64,000 nt of DNA, taken from contig JAZQFJ010000093.1 in NCBI GenBank assembly GCA_045539475.1, positions 1-64,000 on the forward strand. Direction: 5' to 3'. The notes beneath the pieces are model-generated. The model had not been told where the DNA came from, ran no database searches, and saw only the letters and a program-made list of their open reading frames with translations. Positions 43,498 to 52,500 of the stretch are shown here, piece by piece (positions within the stretch are counted from its first letter, which is position 1; every line of letters starts with the position of its first letter). The translations under genes and the position numbers were made by a program. The DNA is from SIG480 sp045539475 (lineage in GTDB: Bacteria; Bacillota; Clostridia; Oscillospirales; JAAYXM01).

Positions 43498-43967
43498 TTT
43501 TCCGCAAGTTTCGGGAGAGTTTCTCCGCTAACCCGCAGGGAGGTCCATTCGTCCATGGTTTCAGCGCCCAGTGCACGGTAAAAATCAAGGCTCGGTGTGT
43601 TCCAGTTAAGGCACGTCCATTCAAGCCGTCCGCATCCGCGCTCAACGCACAGACGGGCGAGGTGTTTAAGAAGAGCTTTGCCGTATCCGTGACCGCGAGC
43701 CTCAGGCAGAACGTATAAATCTTCAAGGTGAATTCCGGCGCGGCCAAGAAAGGTCGAAAATGTAGTGAAAAACAGGGCGAAGCCGACTTCATTTTCATTA
43801 TCGTCGAGGGCGAATATGACCTCGGCATTTTTCTTTTCAAAAAGCTCTTTTCGGAGCATATCCTCAGTTGCAACAACCTCGTCGGACATTTTTTCATAGT
43901 CCGCAAGCTCTTTTATAAAAAACAGTATTTTAGAGACATCGTGCTCCGTTGCAAAACGAATGTTCAT
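43494..43967 (-). CDS. GNAT-family N-acetyltransferase (diamine/thialysine type)
   Basis: A 157-residue acetyltransferase. LEDLYVLPEARGHGYGKALLKHLA contains the acetyl-CoA loop (R-G-x-G-Y-G-K), and EWTCLNWNTPSLDFYRALGA is the motif B/C tail seen in spermidine/thialysine acetyltransferases. A polyamine substrate would fit with the pot operon further along. It overlaps the aroE-aroK gene by four bases. Confidence 0.87.
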   Translation of the reverse strand: MNIRFATEHDVSKILFFIKELADYEKMSDEVVATEDMLRKELFEKKNAEVIFALDDNENEVGFALFFTTFSTFLGRAGIHLEDLYVLPEARGHGYGKALLKHLARLCVERGCGRLEWTCLNWNTPSLDFYRALGAETMDEWTSLRVSGETLPKLAEN

Positions 43968-45193
43968 ATTTCAAAACCAAACTCCTTTAAAATCTGCTTT
44001 GCAGCCTCCTCCGGAGATGCGTTGTTATCAACTTTTACGTCTGCAAAGCGCAGGTAAGAAGCGCGGCGTGCATCAAAAAGCTTTTTCACATCAACAGAGA
44101 GAGGGCGGTCGTCTGTTGCAAGCCTTTCAAGGTCGCGCTCAATAAGATAAATTCTTCCGTTTTGAGAAAGAAGCGGAAGGTTTCTATCTTTCACCACAAC
44201 GCCTCCGCCTGTTGAAATAATAAGTCCGCTCTCGCGCCCGAATTCGCGGACAACTTCAGTTTCGATTTTGCGGAATTCATCTTCGCCGCGGGTATTGATT
44301 ATATCAGCGGGGCTTCCGAAGCGCGTGCGGATTTCTTCGTCTGTATCGACAAGGCGTCTGCCGGTTTTTTCGGCGAGAAGTTCCGCTATCGTGCTTTTTC
44401 CGCTTCCCGGCATACCGATAAGTATAATGTTAGAGGTAGAACGCATAACGTCCTTCACCGCAGTGTCAATAAGGTCGGGCGAAAGGCTTTTGCCGGTGAA
44501 TATTTCGCAGGCGCGAAATGCTTGCGCTGCCAGCATTGAAAGACCGCTCACTCGCGGTATAGAAAGCGCCTCCGCCTGAAATATAAATTCTGTTTTTGCA
44601 GGGTTGTATATAACATCAACTGCGCCGCAAAGCTTCGGAAAGCGTGCAAGGTCAACAGGGCTTTCACCGTTTTTCGGATACATACCGACAGGCGTTGTGT
44701 TGACAATTATCTCCGTGTCCGAAAGTGAGTAAACATTGTCATAATTGACCTCGCCCGAGCGGGAAACAACGGTTATCTTTTTCGCATTCATCTTCTTTGA
44801 TGCAAGATATGCTGTTTTGGATGTTCCGCCGCTTCCGAGAATAACAACGTTTTTGCCGCCAAAGTATATACCTGCGCGCTCCACCATCGTCATAAACCCG
44901 AAGACATCGGTGTTATATCCGCAGATTTTTCCGTCGCGGTGCACAACGGTATTTACGCTCTTTGCGTCCGCGGCAAACTCATCGTGCCAATCGCAGAGTG
45001 AATATGCAAGCTCCTTGTATGGGATTGTGACGTTAAGCCCGTCAAACTCTCCGCTTTTTATCATTTCCGCCGCTTTTTCGCGCGGGACTCCGTAAAGCTC
45101 ATAGTCGTAATCTGCAAGGCAGGCGTGGATTTGTTTTGAATAGCTGTGGCCGAGCCGCTCGCCGAGAAGCCCGCATTTAAGTGCTTTTTTCAT
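43964..45193 (-). CDS. aroE-aroK: Fused shikimate dehydrogenase / shikimate kinase
   Basis: One 409-residue chain with two consecutive steps of the shikimate pathway. Residues 1-245 are AroE: LGHSYSKQIH, NVTIPYK with catalytic Lys60, GYNTDVFG with Asn94 and Asp96, and the NADP loop GSGGTSKTA. Residues 253-409 are AroK: P-loop GMPGSGKST, VDTDEEI with the Asp pair, ISTGGGVV and a DDRPL lid. Separate genes are the rule in most bacteria. The fusion would produce shikimate-3-phosphate from dehydroshikimate. It is translationally coupled to the SGNH gene upstream (4-base overlap). Confidence 0.93.
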   Translation of the reverse strand: MKKALKCGLLGERLGHSYSKQIHACLADYDYELYGVPREKAAEMIKSGEFDGLNVTIPYKELAYSLCDWHDEFAADAKSVNTVVHRDGKICGYNTDVFGFMTMVERAGIYFGGKNVVILGSGGTSKTAYLASKKMNAKKITVVSRSGEVNYDNVYSLSDTEIIVNTTPVGMYPKNGESPVDLARFPKLCGAVDVIYNPAKTEFIFQAEALSIPRVSGLSMLAAQAFRACEIFTGKSLSPDLIDTAVKDVMRSTSNIILIGMPGSGKSTIAELLAEKTGRRLVDTDEEIRTRFGSPADIINTRGEDEFRKIETEVVREFGRESGLIISTGGGVVVKDRNLPLLSQNGRIYLIERDLERLATDDRPLSVDVKKLFDARRASYLRFADVKVDNNASPEEAAKQILKEFGFEI

Positions 45194-46335
45194 AACCTTT
45201 CTCCGGTTGATAAACTGAATTTACAACAAAGTTTTTCAAATAAAGCATTTGCCCAGATTTCATAGCCTTCTTCGTTCGGGTGACCGCCGTACAAAGCTTC
45301 TTCCGGATTTCCTTCTTTTCCGAGGATGACTGTGTTGTCAAAAACAAAATCCACCTTTTGCGCGAGTTCTGTCAGAATATATGAATTGAGCCGCTTCCAT
45401 TTTTCAATATCCTTGCCCTGATAATTAAACGGAGGTATTGTTTGCAGAATAACTTTTTTGCCGGATTTCTTTAAAGTATCAATAATGAAAGTCAAGTCTG
45501 ATTTTATTTGCTCCTCGGCTTGCCCCTGCCGGATATCATTTACCCCGTAGCACACAAAAACTGTATCATTCTGTTTCGCTTTGTACATCCACGCTCCGTC
45601 TGATGCAGCATCGTTCGCTCTGCCATATCCTATACCAAGATTCCAATAAGAATAATCACTTCCCAATTTTTCGGAAAGAAGTGCATTCCAGTGGAGATAT
45701 GAATTTGTTTTTGTTCCGACCCCTTGAGTAACGGAATCCCCGAAATATGCAATTCTCCCTTTTACCTCTCTGTCGCACCCGATCATTCCTGCAAAGGGCA
45801 TAAATTTAGAATATTTCCATTTCTCATTCTCTTTTACAAAGATAGGAAGCAGTGTTTCCTCGTGATAAGGAATCATTTTTCCGGAAAAAGTTATTTCAAG
45901 GCACAAATATTCGTCCTTTTCAAACATGCACTTCACAGGATCAGATGCAAAAAATTCACCGGGCATTACTTCTTTTGTCGTTTGACCGTTAAAACAAATG
46001 GTTTTAAAATCAAAAACCCTAATGTCTGCCTGTTCATCCTCGTCGTCCATAACCGTTTCAGAAATGTTTTCGGGAAGATTGATGCTCACGCATCTGCCGA
46101 TCCTCGCGCTGTGAATAGTCCAGTTTTCGCAGATCAGGTTTTTATGGCTTATTGAACCGTCGTCATAGGTGCTGTCTATAATGTTTGAAAACAGAAGGGA
46201 ATAGTTATATTCACCGCCTGCAGAGATTTTATAAAAAACTCTTCCTGTACGAATTTCGTTTTCATTCATCTCAAAATACAGCTGATTTCCGCTGCCTGCA
46301 TATGTATTTGAGTTAAATTGGTCAAAATACTTCAT
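45190..46335 (-). CDS. SGNH/GDSL-family esterase
   Basis: A 381-residue protein. Residues 1-185 are a beta-rich domain like the carbohydrate-binding part of sugar esterases. Residues about 190-375 are the SGNH hydrolase: YFGDSVTQG (nucleophile Ser), NLGIGYGR (Gly), CYGVNDIR (Asn) and YGGHPNEEGY (Asp/His pair). Deacetylation of a polysaccharide or sugar is likely. It lacks a signal peptide, so it acts inside the cell. It has its own promoter and is first in a row with aroE-aroK and the GNAT. Confidence 0.85.
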   Translation of the reverse strand: MKYFDQFNSNTYAGSGNQLYFEMNENEIRTGRVFYKISAGGEYNYSLLFSNIIDSTYDDGSISHKNLICENWTIHSARIGRCVSINLPENISETVMDDEDEQADIRVFDFKTICFNGQTTKEVMPGEFFASDPVKCMFEKDEYLCLEITFSGKMIPYHEETLLPIFVKENEKWKYSKFMPFAGMIGCDREVKGRIAYFGDSVTQGVGTKTNSYLHWNALLSEKLGSDYSYWNLGIGYGRANDAASDGAWMYKAKQNDTVFVCYGVNDIRQGQAEEQIKSDLTFIIDTLKKSGKKVILQTIPPFNYQGKDIEKWKRLNSYILTELAQKVDFVFDNTVILGKEGNPEEALYGGHPNEEGYEIWANALFEKLCCKFSLSTGERL

Positions 46336-46363
46336 AATAGAATCTCCTTATTCTAATGGATTT

Positions 46364-46392
46364 ATTATAACATATTTCTTTTTGGACTGCAA
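46364..46392 (-). promoter_or_regulatory. Promoter of the SGNH-aroEK-GNAT series
   Basis: Minus strand TTGCAG (46387-46392), 17 bases, TATAAT (46364-46369). An upstream dyad CTATAC/GTATAG (46411-46430) is a possible operator. Confidence 0.78.
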
Positions 46393-46457
46393 TTGTTTTC
46401 CGGTTATCCTATACCTTATTTTGTATAGTAAAGTTAAGTGGTTTTAAGAAAATTGAT

Positions 46458-46486
46458 GGGGATGCTGCTATCTTTGCAACATCCCC
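46458..46486 (-). terminator. Terminator after the alpha/beta hydrolase
   Basis: GGGGATGTTGC pairs with GCAGCATCCCC on the minus strand, with a short T-rich tail. Confidence 0.7.
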
Positions 46487-46493
46487 TCTTGTT

Positions 46494-47162
46494 TTATCCG
46501 TAATAATCGCCTGAAAGCTCTTCTACCAGGGTTTTATCCCGCTTGTTGGTAAAGGCAAGCAGCCAATCGTAATTTTTTTCGTCGGAATAGACTGTATCCC
46601 AACAATTATGTGCGAGCTCCGGGAAAAGGATCAGCTCAGCGTGACCGCCAAACATATTCACCGCTTTCGCCATCTGCAAGCTCTCAATCGGATCTACCGT
46701 TTTATCTCGAAGCCCATGAAAGGCGCGGATGGGAACATCCACAAGATTCTTTGCAAAAGCGGCGATTCCGCCGCCGCAGAGAGGCATTGCAGAAGCAACC
46801 CAATCCGGGCGCAGAGTTGAAAACTCCCAGGTGCCGTAGCCGCCCATACTGTTGCCTGTGACATGAAGGCGGGTCTCATCAATGTAGGGGAGCTCGCGGA
46901 TTTCTTCTACCAAATGCAGAAGAGGTGTCATCCATGCGAACCAATCACCGTTTTGGCAAAGGGGGGCAAGGAGAATATAGCCCCTTTCGTTCTGCCGCTT
47001 CCGTAGGTTCGCAATATTAACGTTATTCCGCAAAATCTCTGTTGTTTCGCTGCGGTTACCTGCTCCGTGCAAAAAGAGAATTAACGGGTATTTCTTGTTT
47101 TTCTGAAAGCCTTCCGGATAATAGATCAGATATTTGAGTCCTTCGAAAAATTTTTCTTCCAT
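46494..47162 (-). CDS. Alpha/beta hydrolase (esterase)
   Basis: A 222-residue hydrolase, same length and pattern as the one at 13285-13953. Oxyanion strand FLHGAGNRSE, nucleophile in VTGNSMGGYGTW, then LCGGGIAAF, the acid in HGLRDKTVD and the His in ELAHNCW. No signal peptide. It follows the nitrilase-GDPD gene by 35 bases, probably in one transcript. Confidence 0.82.
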   Translation of the reverse strand: MEEKFFEGLKYLIYYPEGFQKNKKYPLILFLHGAGNRSETTEILRNNVNIANLRKRQNERGYILLAPLCQNGDWFAWMTPLLHLVEEIRELPYIDETRLHVTGNSMGGYGTWEFSTLRPDWVASAMPLCGGGIAAFAKNLVDVPIRAFHGLRDKTVDPIESLQMAKAVNMFGGHAELILFPELAHNCWDTVYSDEKNYDWLLAFTNKRDKTLVEELSGDYYG

Positions 47163-47197
47163 TTTTGGTCACCCTTTCGTTGTGGATGGAAAAAGCT

Positions 47198-48805
47198 TTA
47201 TAATACAGTTGCATTTTCTGCAATCCTGGAAATCAGATTGTAGTCGTTGGTAAGGATTGTATCAATCCCCATTGCGAGATATTCTCTTGCTTCGTCTTCG
47301 TCATCCGACCAGAACACATTGCAGATAATGCCGTTTTCGTGCGCTCTGTCAATCATTTCCTGATCGAATTTTCCTTTGAACAATTGGATTTTTTTGCAAT
47401 CATACCGGATCGCCCTGTCAACCAGCTCCCGGGGAGCATCTCCTGCGCCTACACAGCGGCAAATGTCGGGTGCCATCTGGCGGGCAAGCCGCAGTAAATT
47501 GTCATTTCCGGATGTAAAGTACACGTATTTTCTACAGTCATATTTGTCAATCAGAGCAATTATTTTACGCAGAGCCTCAGGGTCATATTCACATTGATTA
47601 TCGACTGTTTTAATGTGAATATTCATAATGGTATGGCAAGATAATTTTTTCAGGATATCTTCGAATTTCAGAATTTTCAGTCCTTTAAATTTTTCGCCAT
47701 ATTTTATACCGAAATCAAAGGACAGCAGTTCTTCGTAAGTATAATCATAAATGTTTCCTGTTCCGGTGCTTACCCGATCCAGCTTTTTGTCGTGGCAGGA
47801 AACAATCTCACCGTCTTTAGTGACCCAAAGATCAAATTCAATCTCCTCTGCGCCCATAGCAACCGCCGCACCAAAAGCAGGCATACTGTTTTCCGGAGCA
47901 ATGGTGTTAAAGCCTCTGTGTGCGCAGAACCGCGGATAAGGCATGATGTCATCCGGTCTTACAATGGCACTGCCGGCGGGACGGTATTTCCAGGGGCGGC
48001 GGCCTTTTTCAATATACTCGTAATGTGCGGCATCCGGATTTCCGAAGCCTGCAGGTTTATAATACTTTTTATGTACATCGATCTCCGCCGTGGACAGGCC
48101 TATATGGCTTTCCATATGGCAAAGGACTTCTCCCGTCGGTGCAACCACCATACTTGCACCACCGATATTGGAATTAACGTCCATTGATACAGATGATCGG
48201 ATCACATAGGTATTGGTATTGTATGCCAGAAATTGAGACATAATCTTCAATGCTTCGTGGGTATCGCTTCTTTGATGGGAGCAGGCAATGATTACATCCA
48301 AATTTTGCCTTGCGAGGTTAGGAAAAGCCTCATAGAAATAGGCATCATAGCAAATAAGGAATCCAAAGCGAATGCCTTCTATTTCGATTACAGTAGGTTC
48401 GGAAAACTCAAAAGAATAATCGCTGTCGAGCTTCATCACCGATACTTCGCCGGAGGTTAAGTGCTGTTTATAATACTTCCCCGCAATTTCGCCGTTACGG
48501 TTAAAGGCATAGGTTGTGTTTCGCGAGCCCGTTTCGGTTTCGCTTCTTGCATTTACAAAAAGCAGAGCGTTACATCTTTTCGCAGTGGCACTTGCAATTT
48601 CCAGCAATCTTTGATTGTATTTCTCTACGCTTTTCTCTGCATCTTCCTTTGTCTTTGCTAAGCAGGGGATATCACAGGACTCAGGAAATACGATCAGGTC
48701 CATTGAACTGTCGCACTGTTCGAATAATGCCAATTGCTTTTCAAATAGCTCATCTGAACGGGTATAATCTGTTGAATATTCCGGTTGCGCAACACATACT
48801 TTCAT
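47198..48805 (-). CDS. Nitrilase-like amidase fused to a glycerophosphodiester phosphodiesterase
   Basis: A 535-residue bifunctional chain. Residues 1-270 are a carbon-nitrogen hydrolase with the Glu-Lys-Cys triad: Glu42 in VFPES, Lys113 in KYYKQHL, Cys152 in LICYDAYF. Residues about 290-530 are a GDPD: AHRGFNTIAPENS with His296, Arg297 and Glu305, EIEFDLWVTKDG with the metal acids, and CHDKKLDR with His338. Both active sites are intact. No signal peptide is seen, so it is cytoplasmic. A plausible substrate carries both a phosphodiester and an amide, for example a glycerophospho-ethanolamide, but that is inference. It is divergent from a LysR regulator. Confidence 0.85.
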   Translation of the reverse strand: MKVCVAQPEYSTDYTRSDELFEKQLALFEQCDSSMDLIVFPESCDIPCLAKTKEDAEKSVEKYNQRLLEIASATAKRCNALLFVNARSETETGSRNTTYAFNRNGEIAGKYYKQHLTSGEVSVMKLDSDYSFEFSEPTVIEIEGIRFGFLICYDAYFYEAFPNLARQNLDVIIACSHQRSDTHEALKIMSQFLAYNTNTYVIRSSVSMDVNSNIGGASMVVAPTGEVLCHMESHIGLSTAEIDVHKKYYKPAGFGNPDAAHYEYIEKGRRPWKYRPAGSAIVRPDDIMPYPRFCAHRGFNTIAPENSMPAFGAAVAMGAEEIEFDLWVTKDGEIVSCHDKKLDRVSTGTGNIYDYTYEELLSFDFGIKYGEKFKGLKILKFEDILKKLSCHTIMNIHIKTVDNQCEYDPEALRKIIALIDKYDCRKYVYFTSGNDNLLRLARQMAPDICRCVGAGDAPRELVDRAIRYDCKKIQLFKGKFDQEMIDRAHENGIICNVFWSDDEDEAREYLAMGIDTILTNDYNLISRIAENATVL

Positions 48806-48951
48806 TTAAATTCCTCCTTACAATATAGCCATATTTTCCGGTTCACGGCAAAGCCGGAGAGGAGAATGGCTTTAAATCAGTATAATATCTGTTTTTGCAG
48901 TTATTATACCATATGTTAAATCAGATTCACAGCACGAAAAAATAGGTATTG

Positions 48952-48971
48952 CTATATAACAATTTATATAG
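48952..48971. promoter_or_regulatory. LysR-type palindromic operator
   Basis: Perfect arms CTATATAA and TTATATAG flank CAAT, in the spacer of a plus-strand promoter TTGCTA-17-TAAAAT, between the divergent nitrilase-GDPD and LysR genes. The spacing fits a T-N11-A LysR box. Confidence 0.7.
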
Positions 48972-48994
48972 TAAAATAAGGAGGGTGATGAAAA

Positions 48995-49852
48995 ATGAAT
49001 TTAAATTGGCTGCAATATTTCTTAGAAGTTGCAGAAACAGAAAATATTACAAAAACTGCCCAAGCGCATCTGTTGCCTCCGTCTGCCATATCGGCTTCCA
49101 TTAAAAGGCTTGAGCAGGATTTAGGCGTTGCGCTATTTGACAGAACACATAATAAGATAACCCTTAACGCAAAAGGAAAATACTTTGCCGCGGAGATGGG
49201 GGAAATATTTAAAAAAATAGGGGATGCAACAGCTCAAATTACCGCACCTTCTATTGCGCCTCCCGAAATAAAAATCCTTATTCACGCAAGGTCGAAATGG
49301 ATCACGGAATTGATTGTGGAATATGCTGCCGGAGAACAAAGCAACAACTTTATCATTTCCAATGACTACGCAAACGCAAATATTGATGATTATGATATTA
49401 TCATTGATGAGCCTGATAATAAATACAACCATCTGAACCATTTTATATTAAGCGTTGAAAGAATTTGCGTTAAGGCTTCATCAAACAGCTCCCTGGTGGG
49501 GAAAGAGCTTTATTTTCGGCAACTGGAAGATGAGCCGTTTATTCTTCCATGCACAGGCAACGGCATGCGGAAGAGGTATGAAGATGCCTGCAAACGCCAC
49601 AGGATAAAAGAACGTATCATCGTAGAATGCAATGACAGGCAATGTCTGCACCAGTATGTTTCATCAGGCATAGGACTTACAATCGGTTCATATCGGTCTC
49701 TGAAGGACTCTGTCCAACAAAATTTAACTGCTCTCAAAGTTTTGGATTTTGACGAAATCCAAACTGTATGCGTTTTTTACAAGAATAATGAAAAGCCGGG
49801 CTTTTATTTAAAAAACTTTTGTGACTATCTCTATTCAAAACGAATTCTATAA
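48995..49852 (+). CDS. LysR-family transcriptional regulator
   Basis: A 285-residue regulator. Residues 1-62 form the winged helix (LNWLQYFLEVAETENITKTA, then SAISASIKRLEQDLGVALFDR), and the rest is the two-lobed effector domain. GGAGG precedes the ATG. Its position opposite the nitrilase-GDPD gene and the palindrome at 48952-48971 suggest that it controls that gene. The effector is unknown. Confidence 0.9.
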   Translation: MNLNWLQYFLEVAETENITKTAQAHLLPPSAISASIKRLEQDLGVALFDRTHNKITLNAKGKYFAAEMGEIFKKIGDATAQITAPSIAPPEIKILIHARSKWITELIVEYAAGEQSNNFIISNDYANANIDDYDIIIDEPDNKYNHLNHFILSVERICVKASSNSSLVGKELYFRQLEDEPFILPCTGNGMRKRYEDACKRHRIKERIIVECNDRQCLHQYVSSGIGLTIGSYRSLKDSVQQNLTALKVLDFDEIQTVCVFYKNNEKPGFYLKNFCDYLYSKRIL

Positions 49853-49875
49853 ATCCCTCAACGACAAAATTCCTC

Positions 49876-49904
49876 TTTACAAAACGTAATATTTATAGTA
49901 TAAT
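49876..49904 (+). promoter_or_regulatory. Promoter of the XRE gene at 49938
   Basis: TTTACA (49876-49881), 17 bases, TATAAT (49899-49904), overlapping a GTATAATATAC dyad. Confidence 0.8.
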
Positions 49905-49937
49905 ATACATACTGTTTCAAAAACGGAGGGGTTTTGA

Positions 49938-50633
49938 GTGAAAAACAATATGGATTTTCCGCGCACCTTGTCTCTTTTGCGCAGAGAAAAAAACTTAAGT
50001 CAGCGCAAGGTTGCAAAAGAGCTTGGGGTATCTCAGGCGGTGCTTTCGCACTATGAAAACGGTCTGCGTGAGCCGGGACTTGAGTTTGTTGCAAGAGTAG
50101 CGGATTATTATAAAGTGTCGGCAGATTTTCTGCTCGGCAGAACAATGTCACGAGAGGATTACACAATTACCGCAGAGGATTTGCCCGATAGCTCTGAGGA
50201 TAAGGACAATGTTCTCCGCGGCAGCATGATGGCAACGCTTGCAAAAAAGCTTGTTATAAATTCACTTAGCATAATTTTTGATATTGTCGGTAAATCAAAG
50301 AACAAGGATCTTATCACAGAAACCGCGGCGTTTTTCAATCTTGCGGTGTATAAGGTGTTTCGTTCGCTATACTCGGCGGATAAGGAGAGCAGTGAGGATA
50401 TCTTCTCCGTTGATGAGCGCATATGGAGCGAGCTTACGAATGCCGAAATGTCGTTTACTGCGATGAACATAAAGCGTGAGGCGGAGGGAATAACGGAAGC
50501 GAAAGATAAAAAGAGTGAGCTTCCGTCGGTTTCACAGGAGGATATATCCGCAGAATATCCCGCGCTTTCCCAGTCTCTTTTGTCGGTGCTTCAGTCGGTC
50601 GGCAAACGTCTCGGCGAAAGACTTGATAAATAA
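49938..50633 (+). CDS. XRE-family regulator
   Basis: A 231-residue protein. Residues about 5-65 are a Cro/CI-type helix-turn-helix (LSLLRREKNLSQRKVAKELG, then SQAVLSHYENGLREPGLEF). The remainder is helical with no recognised domain. The start is GTG 49938 behind GGAGGGG. It has its own promoter and terminator and so is monocistronic. The target is unknown. Confidence 0.82.
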   Translation: MKNNMDFPRTLSLLRREKNLSQRKVAKELGVSQAVLSHYENGLREPGLEFVARVADYYKVSADFLLGRTMSREDYTITAEDLPDSSEDKDNVLRGSMMATLAKKLVINSLSIIFDIVGKSKNKDLITETAAFFNLAVYKVFRSLYSADKESSEDIFSVDERIWSELTNAEMSFTAMNIKREAEGITEAKDKKSELPSVSQEDISAEYPALSQSLLSVLQSVGKRLGERLDK

Positions 50634-50640
50634 TATTTAA

Positions 50641-50664
50641 AAGGGGTTCGAAAGAACCCCCTTT
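50641..50664. terminator. Terminator between the XRE gene and potD
   Basis: AAGGGGTTC pairs with GAACCCCCTT around a GAAA loop, followed by TATTTTT. Genes on both sides converge on it. Confidence 0.88.
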
Positions 50665-50674
50665 ATTTTTGTGC

Positions 50675-51706
50675 TTACACTCCGATTGAGGTTTTAATCT
50701 CTGTCCAGAGCTCATCATAGATTTTTGTTTTGTCGCCGAGCGAGGAGAAAATTTCAAGGTCATACTTTGTTATATCCGGATATGCTGTCGGGTCTTTTCC
50801 CGCTTCTCCCATAAGCTCACGTGCGGGCGTGCTGGGTGAGGAATAGCCGATGTATTCCGCGTTCTTCGCTGCGATATCGGCACGGCACATAAAGTTTATA
50901 AACTGCTCGGCACCGTCTTTGTTCTCGCAGCTTGCGGGGATACACATAGAATCAAAGAAGATGTTTGAGCCCTCGGACGGGATAACGTATTCAAGGTCCG
51001 GATTTTCGCCCTTGCAGTAAACCGCATCGCCTGCATATACGAGAGCAAGAGCAGCTTCACCGCCGATCATTTTATCCTTTACCTCATCAACAACCCATGT
51101 GAGAACGAGCGGGCTTTGATCAATAAGCTTCTGCTTTGCTGCCTGAAGAGAAGCGGCGTCGGTTGTGTTCAGACTATGGCCGAGATATTTAAGCGTAATG
51201 CCGATAGCATCGCGCTGGCTGTTCATCATAATGATGTTATCCTTGTATTTCTCATCCCAGAGCGCGCCCCAGCTTGTCGGTGCTTCATCTACCATAGTTT
51301 TGTTATAGAGAATGCCGACTGTTCCCCAGGTATAAGGTACGGAATATTTGTTATCCTTGTCAAATGACAGGTTTTTATATTCTGCATCAATATTGCCGTA
51401 ATTTGTGATTTTGCTCATATCAATCTCGGAGAGAAGATTTTCCGCAATCATACGCTCAATCATATAATCCGACGGGATGATAACGTCATATGAGTTGTTT
51501 GAATTTTTTATTTTCGTGTACATATCCTCATTTGTCTCAAACATTTCATATATAACGCGCATTCCGCTTTCTTCCTCGAATTGGTCGATTACGCCGGGCG
51601 CGATATAGTCACCCCAGTTGTACACCTTTACGACTGGTCTGTCGTCGCCGCAGGATGAAAAGAGCAGGCAGAGCACTGCAGAAAGAGCCAAAACAATTTT
51701 TTTCAT
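50675..51706 (-). CDS. potD: Spermidine/putrescine-binding lipoprotein PotD
   Basis: A 343-residue polyamine-binding protein. The lipoprotein signal ends LLFSSC with Cys19. VYNWGDYIAPGVIDQFEEES and YDVIIPSDYMIERM are the standard PotD segments, and VPYTWGTVGILYNKTMV contains the Trp/Tyr that line the polyamine site. It is the last gene of the pot operon and overlaps potC by one base. Confidence 0.95.
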   Translation of the reverse strand: MKKIVLALSAVLCLLFSSCGDDRPVVKVYNWGDYIAPGVIDQFEEESGMRVIYEMFETNEDMYTKIKNSNNSYDVIIPSDYMIERMIAENLLSEIDMSKITNYGNIDAEYKNLSFDKDNKYSVPYTWGTVGILYNKTMVDEAPTSWGALWDEKYKDNIIMMNSQRDAIGITLKYLGHSLNTTDAASLQAAKQKLIDQSPLVLTWVVDEVKDKMIGGEAALALVYAGDAVYCKGENPDLEYVIPSEGSNIFFDSMCIPASCENKDGAEQFINFMCRADIAAKNAEYIGYSSPSTPARELMGEAGKDPTAYPDITKYDLEIFSSLGDKTKIYDELWTEIKTSIGV

Positions 51707-52500
51707 TATATTCTCATACTCCTTTTTGATTTATTGTGGTCTTTTTTTGCCGCGCCGACATTCGCAACAATAAGGATTATCAGAATTGCGGCAAACATTA
51801 TGGTTGAAAGCGCATTGATTTCGGGCTTTATTCCGCGCTTTGCCATTGTGTAGATTGAAATAGAGAGATTGCTTACGCCGTTGCCGGTGGTGAAAAAGCT
51901 GATGATAAAGTCATCAATCGACATTGTAAGCGAAAGAAGAAATCCGGTGAACACACCGGGCAGAAGCTCTGGGAACATTATCCGCCAAAAGGATTCCGTC
52001 GGCGTACAGCCGAGGTCCTGCGCCGCATCGTATAAGCTCCAGTCAAGCTGGCGTGCTTTCGGCAGAACCGCGAGAATAACATACGGAATACAAAAGGTTA
52101 TATGAGAGAGCAGCATCGTGAAGAAACCGAGGTCAAGTCCCATGAGGGTAAAGAGAAGCATCAGAGAGACACCGGTTACGATTTCTGCATTGAGCATCGG
52201 GATATATGCAACGGACAGAACCAGCGTGCTGCCGCCGCCTTTTTTTCTGGCAAGACCGTACGCTGCCATAGAACCGATGATTGTTGCGATAAGTGCAGCG
52301 AGAAAGCCGCACAGAAGCGTGGTATAAAGCGAGGACATAAGAGAGTCATTTGAGAACAGCTGGCGGTACCAGTCAAGCGTAAAGCCCTGCCAGTTTGCGC
52401 GGGATTTGGATGCATTGAACGAGAAAACCATAAGGACGGCTATCGGGGCATACAAAAACGCGAGGACGAGACCGATATAGCATTTTGAAAGCTTTTTCAT
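51706..52500 (-). CDS. potC: Spermidine/putrescine ABC permease PotC
   Basis: A 264-residue permease with six helices. The coupling loop is YDAAQDLGCTPTESFWRIMFPELLPG in two halves (Ala-Ala-x-Asp-Leu-Gly). FNASKSRANWQGFTLDWY after the first helix is typical of PotC. It overlaps potB by four bases. Confidence 0.95.
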   Translation of the reverse strand: MKKLSKCYIGLVLAFLYAPIAVLMVFSFNASKSRANWQGFTLDWYRQLFSNDSLMSSLYTTLLCGFLAALIATIIGSMAAYGLARKKGGGSTLVLSVAYIPMLNAEIVTGVSLMLLFTLMGLDLGFFTMLLSHITFCIPYVILAVLPKARQLDWSLYDAAQDLGCTPTESFWRIMFPELLPGVFTGFLLSLTMSIDDFIISFFTTGNGVSNLSISIYTMAKRGIKPEINALSTIMFAAILIILIVANVGAAKKDHNKSKRSMRI

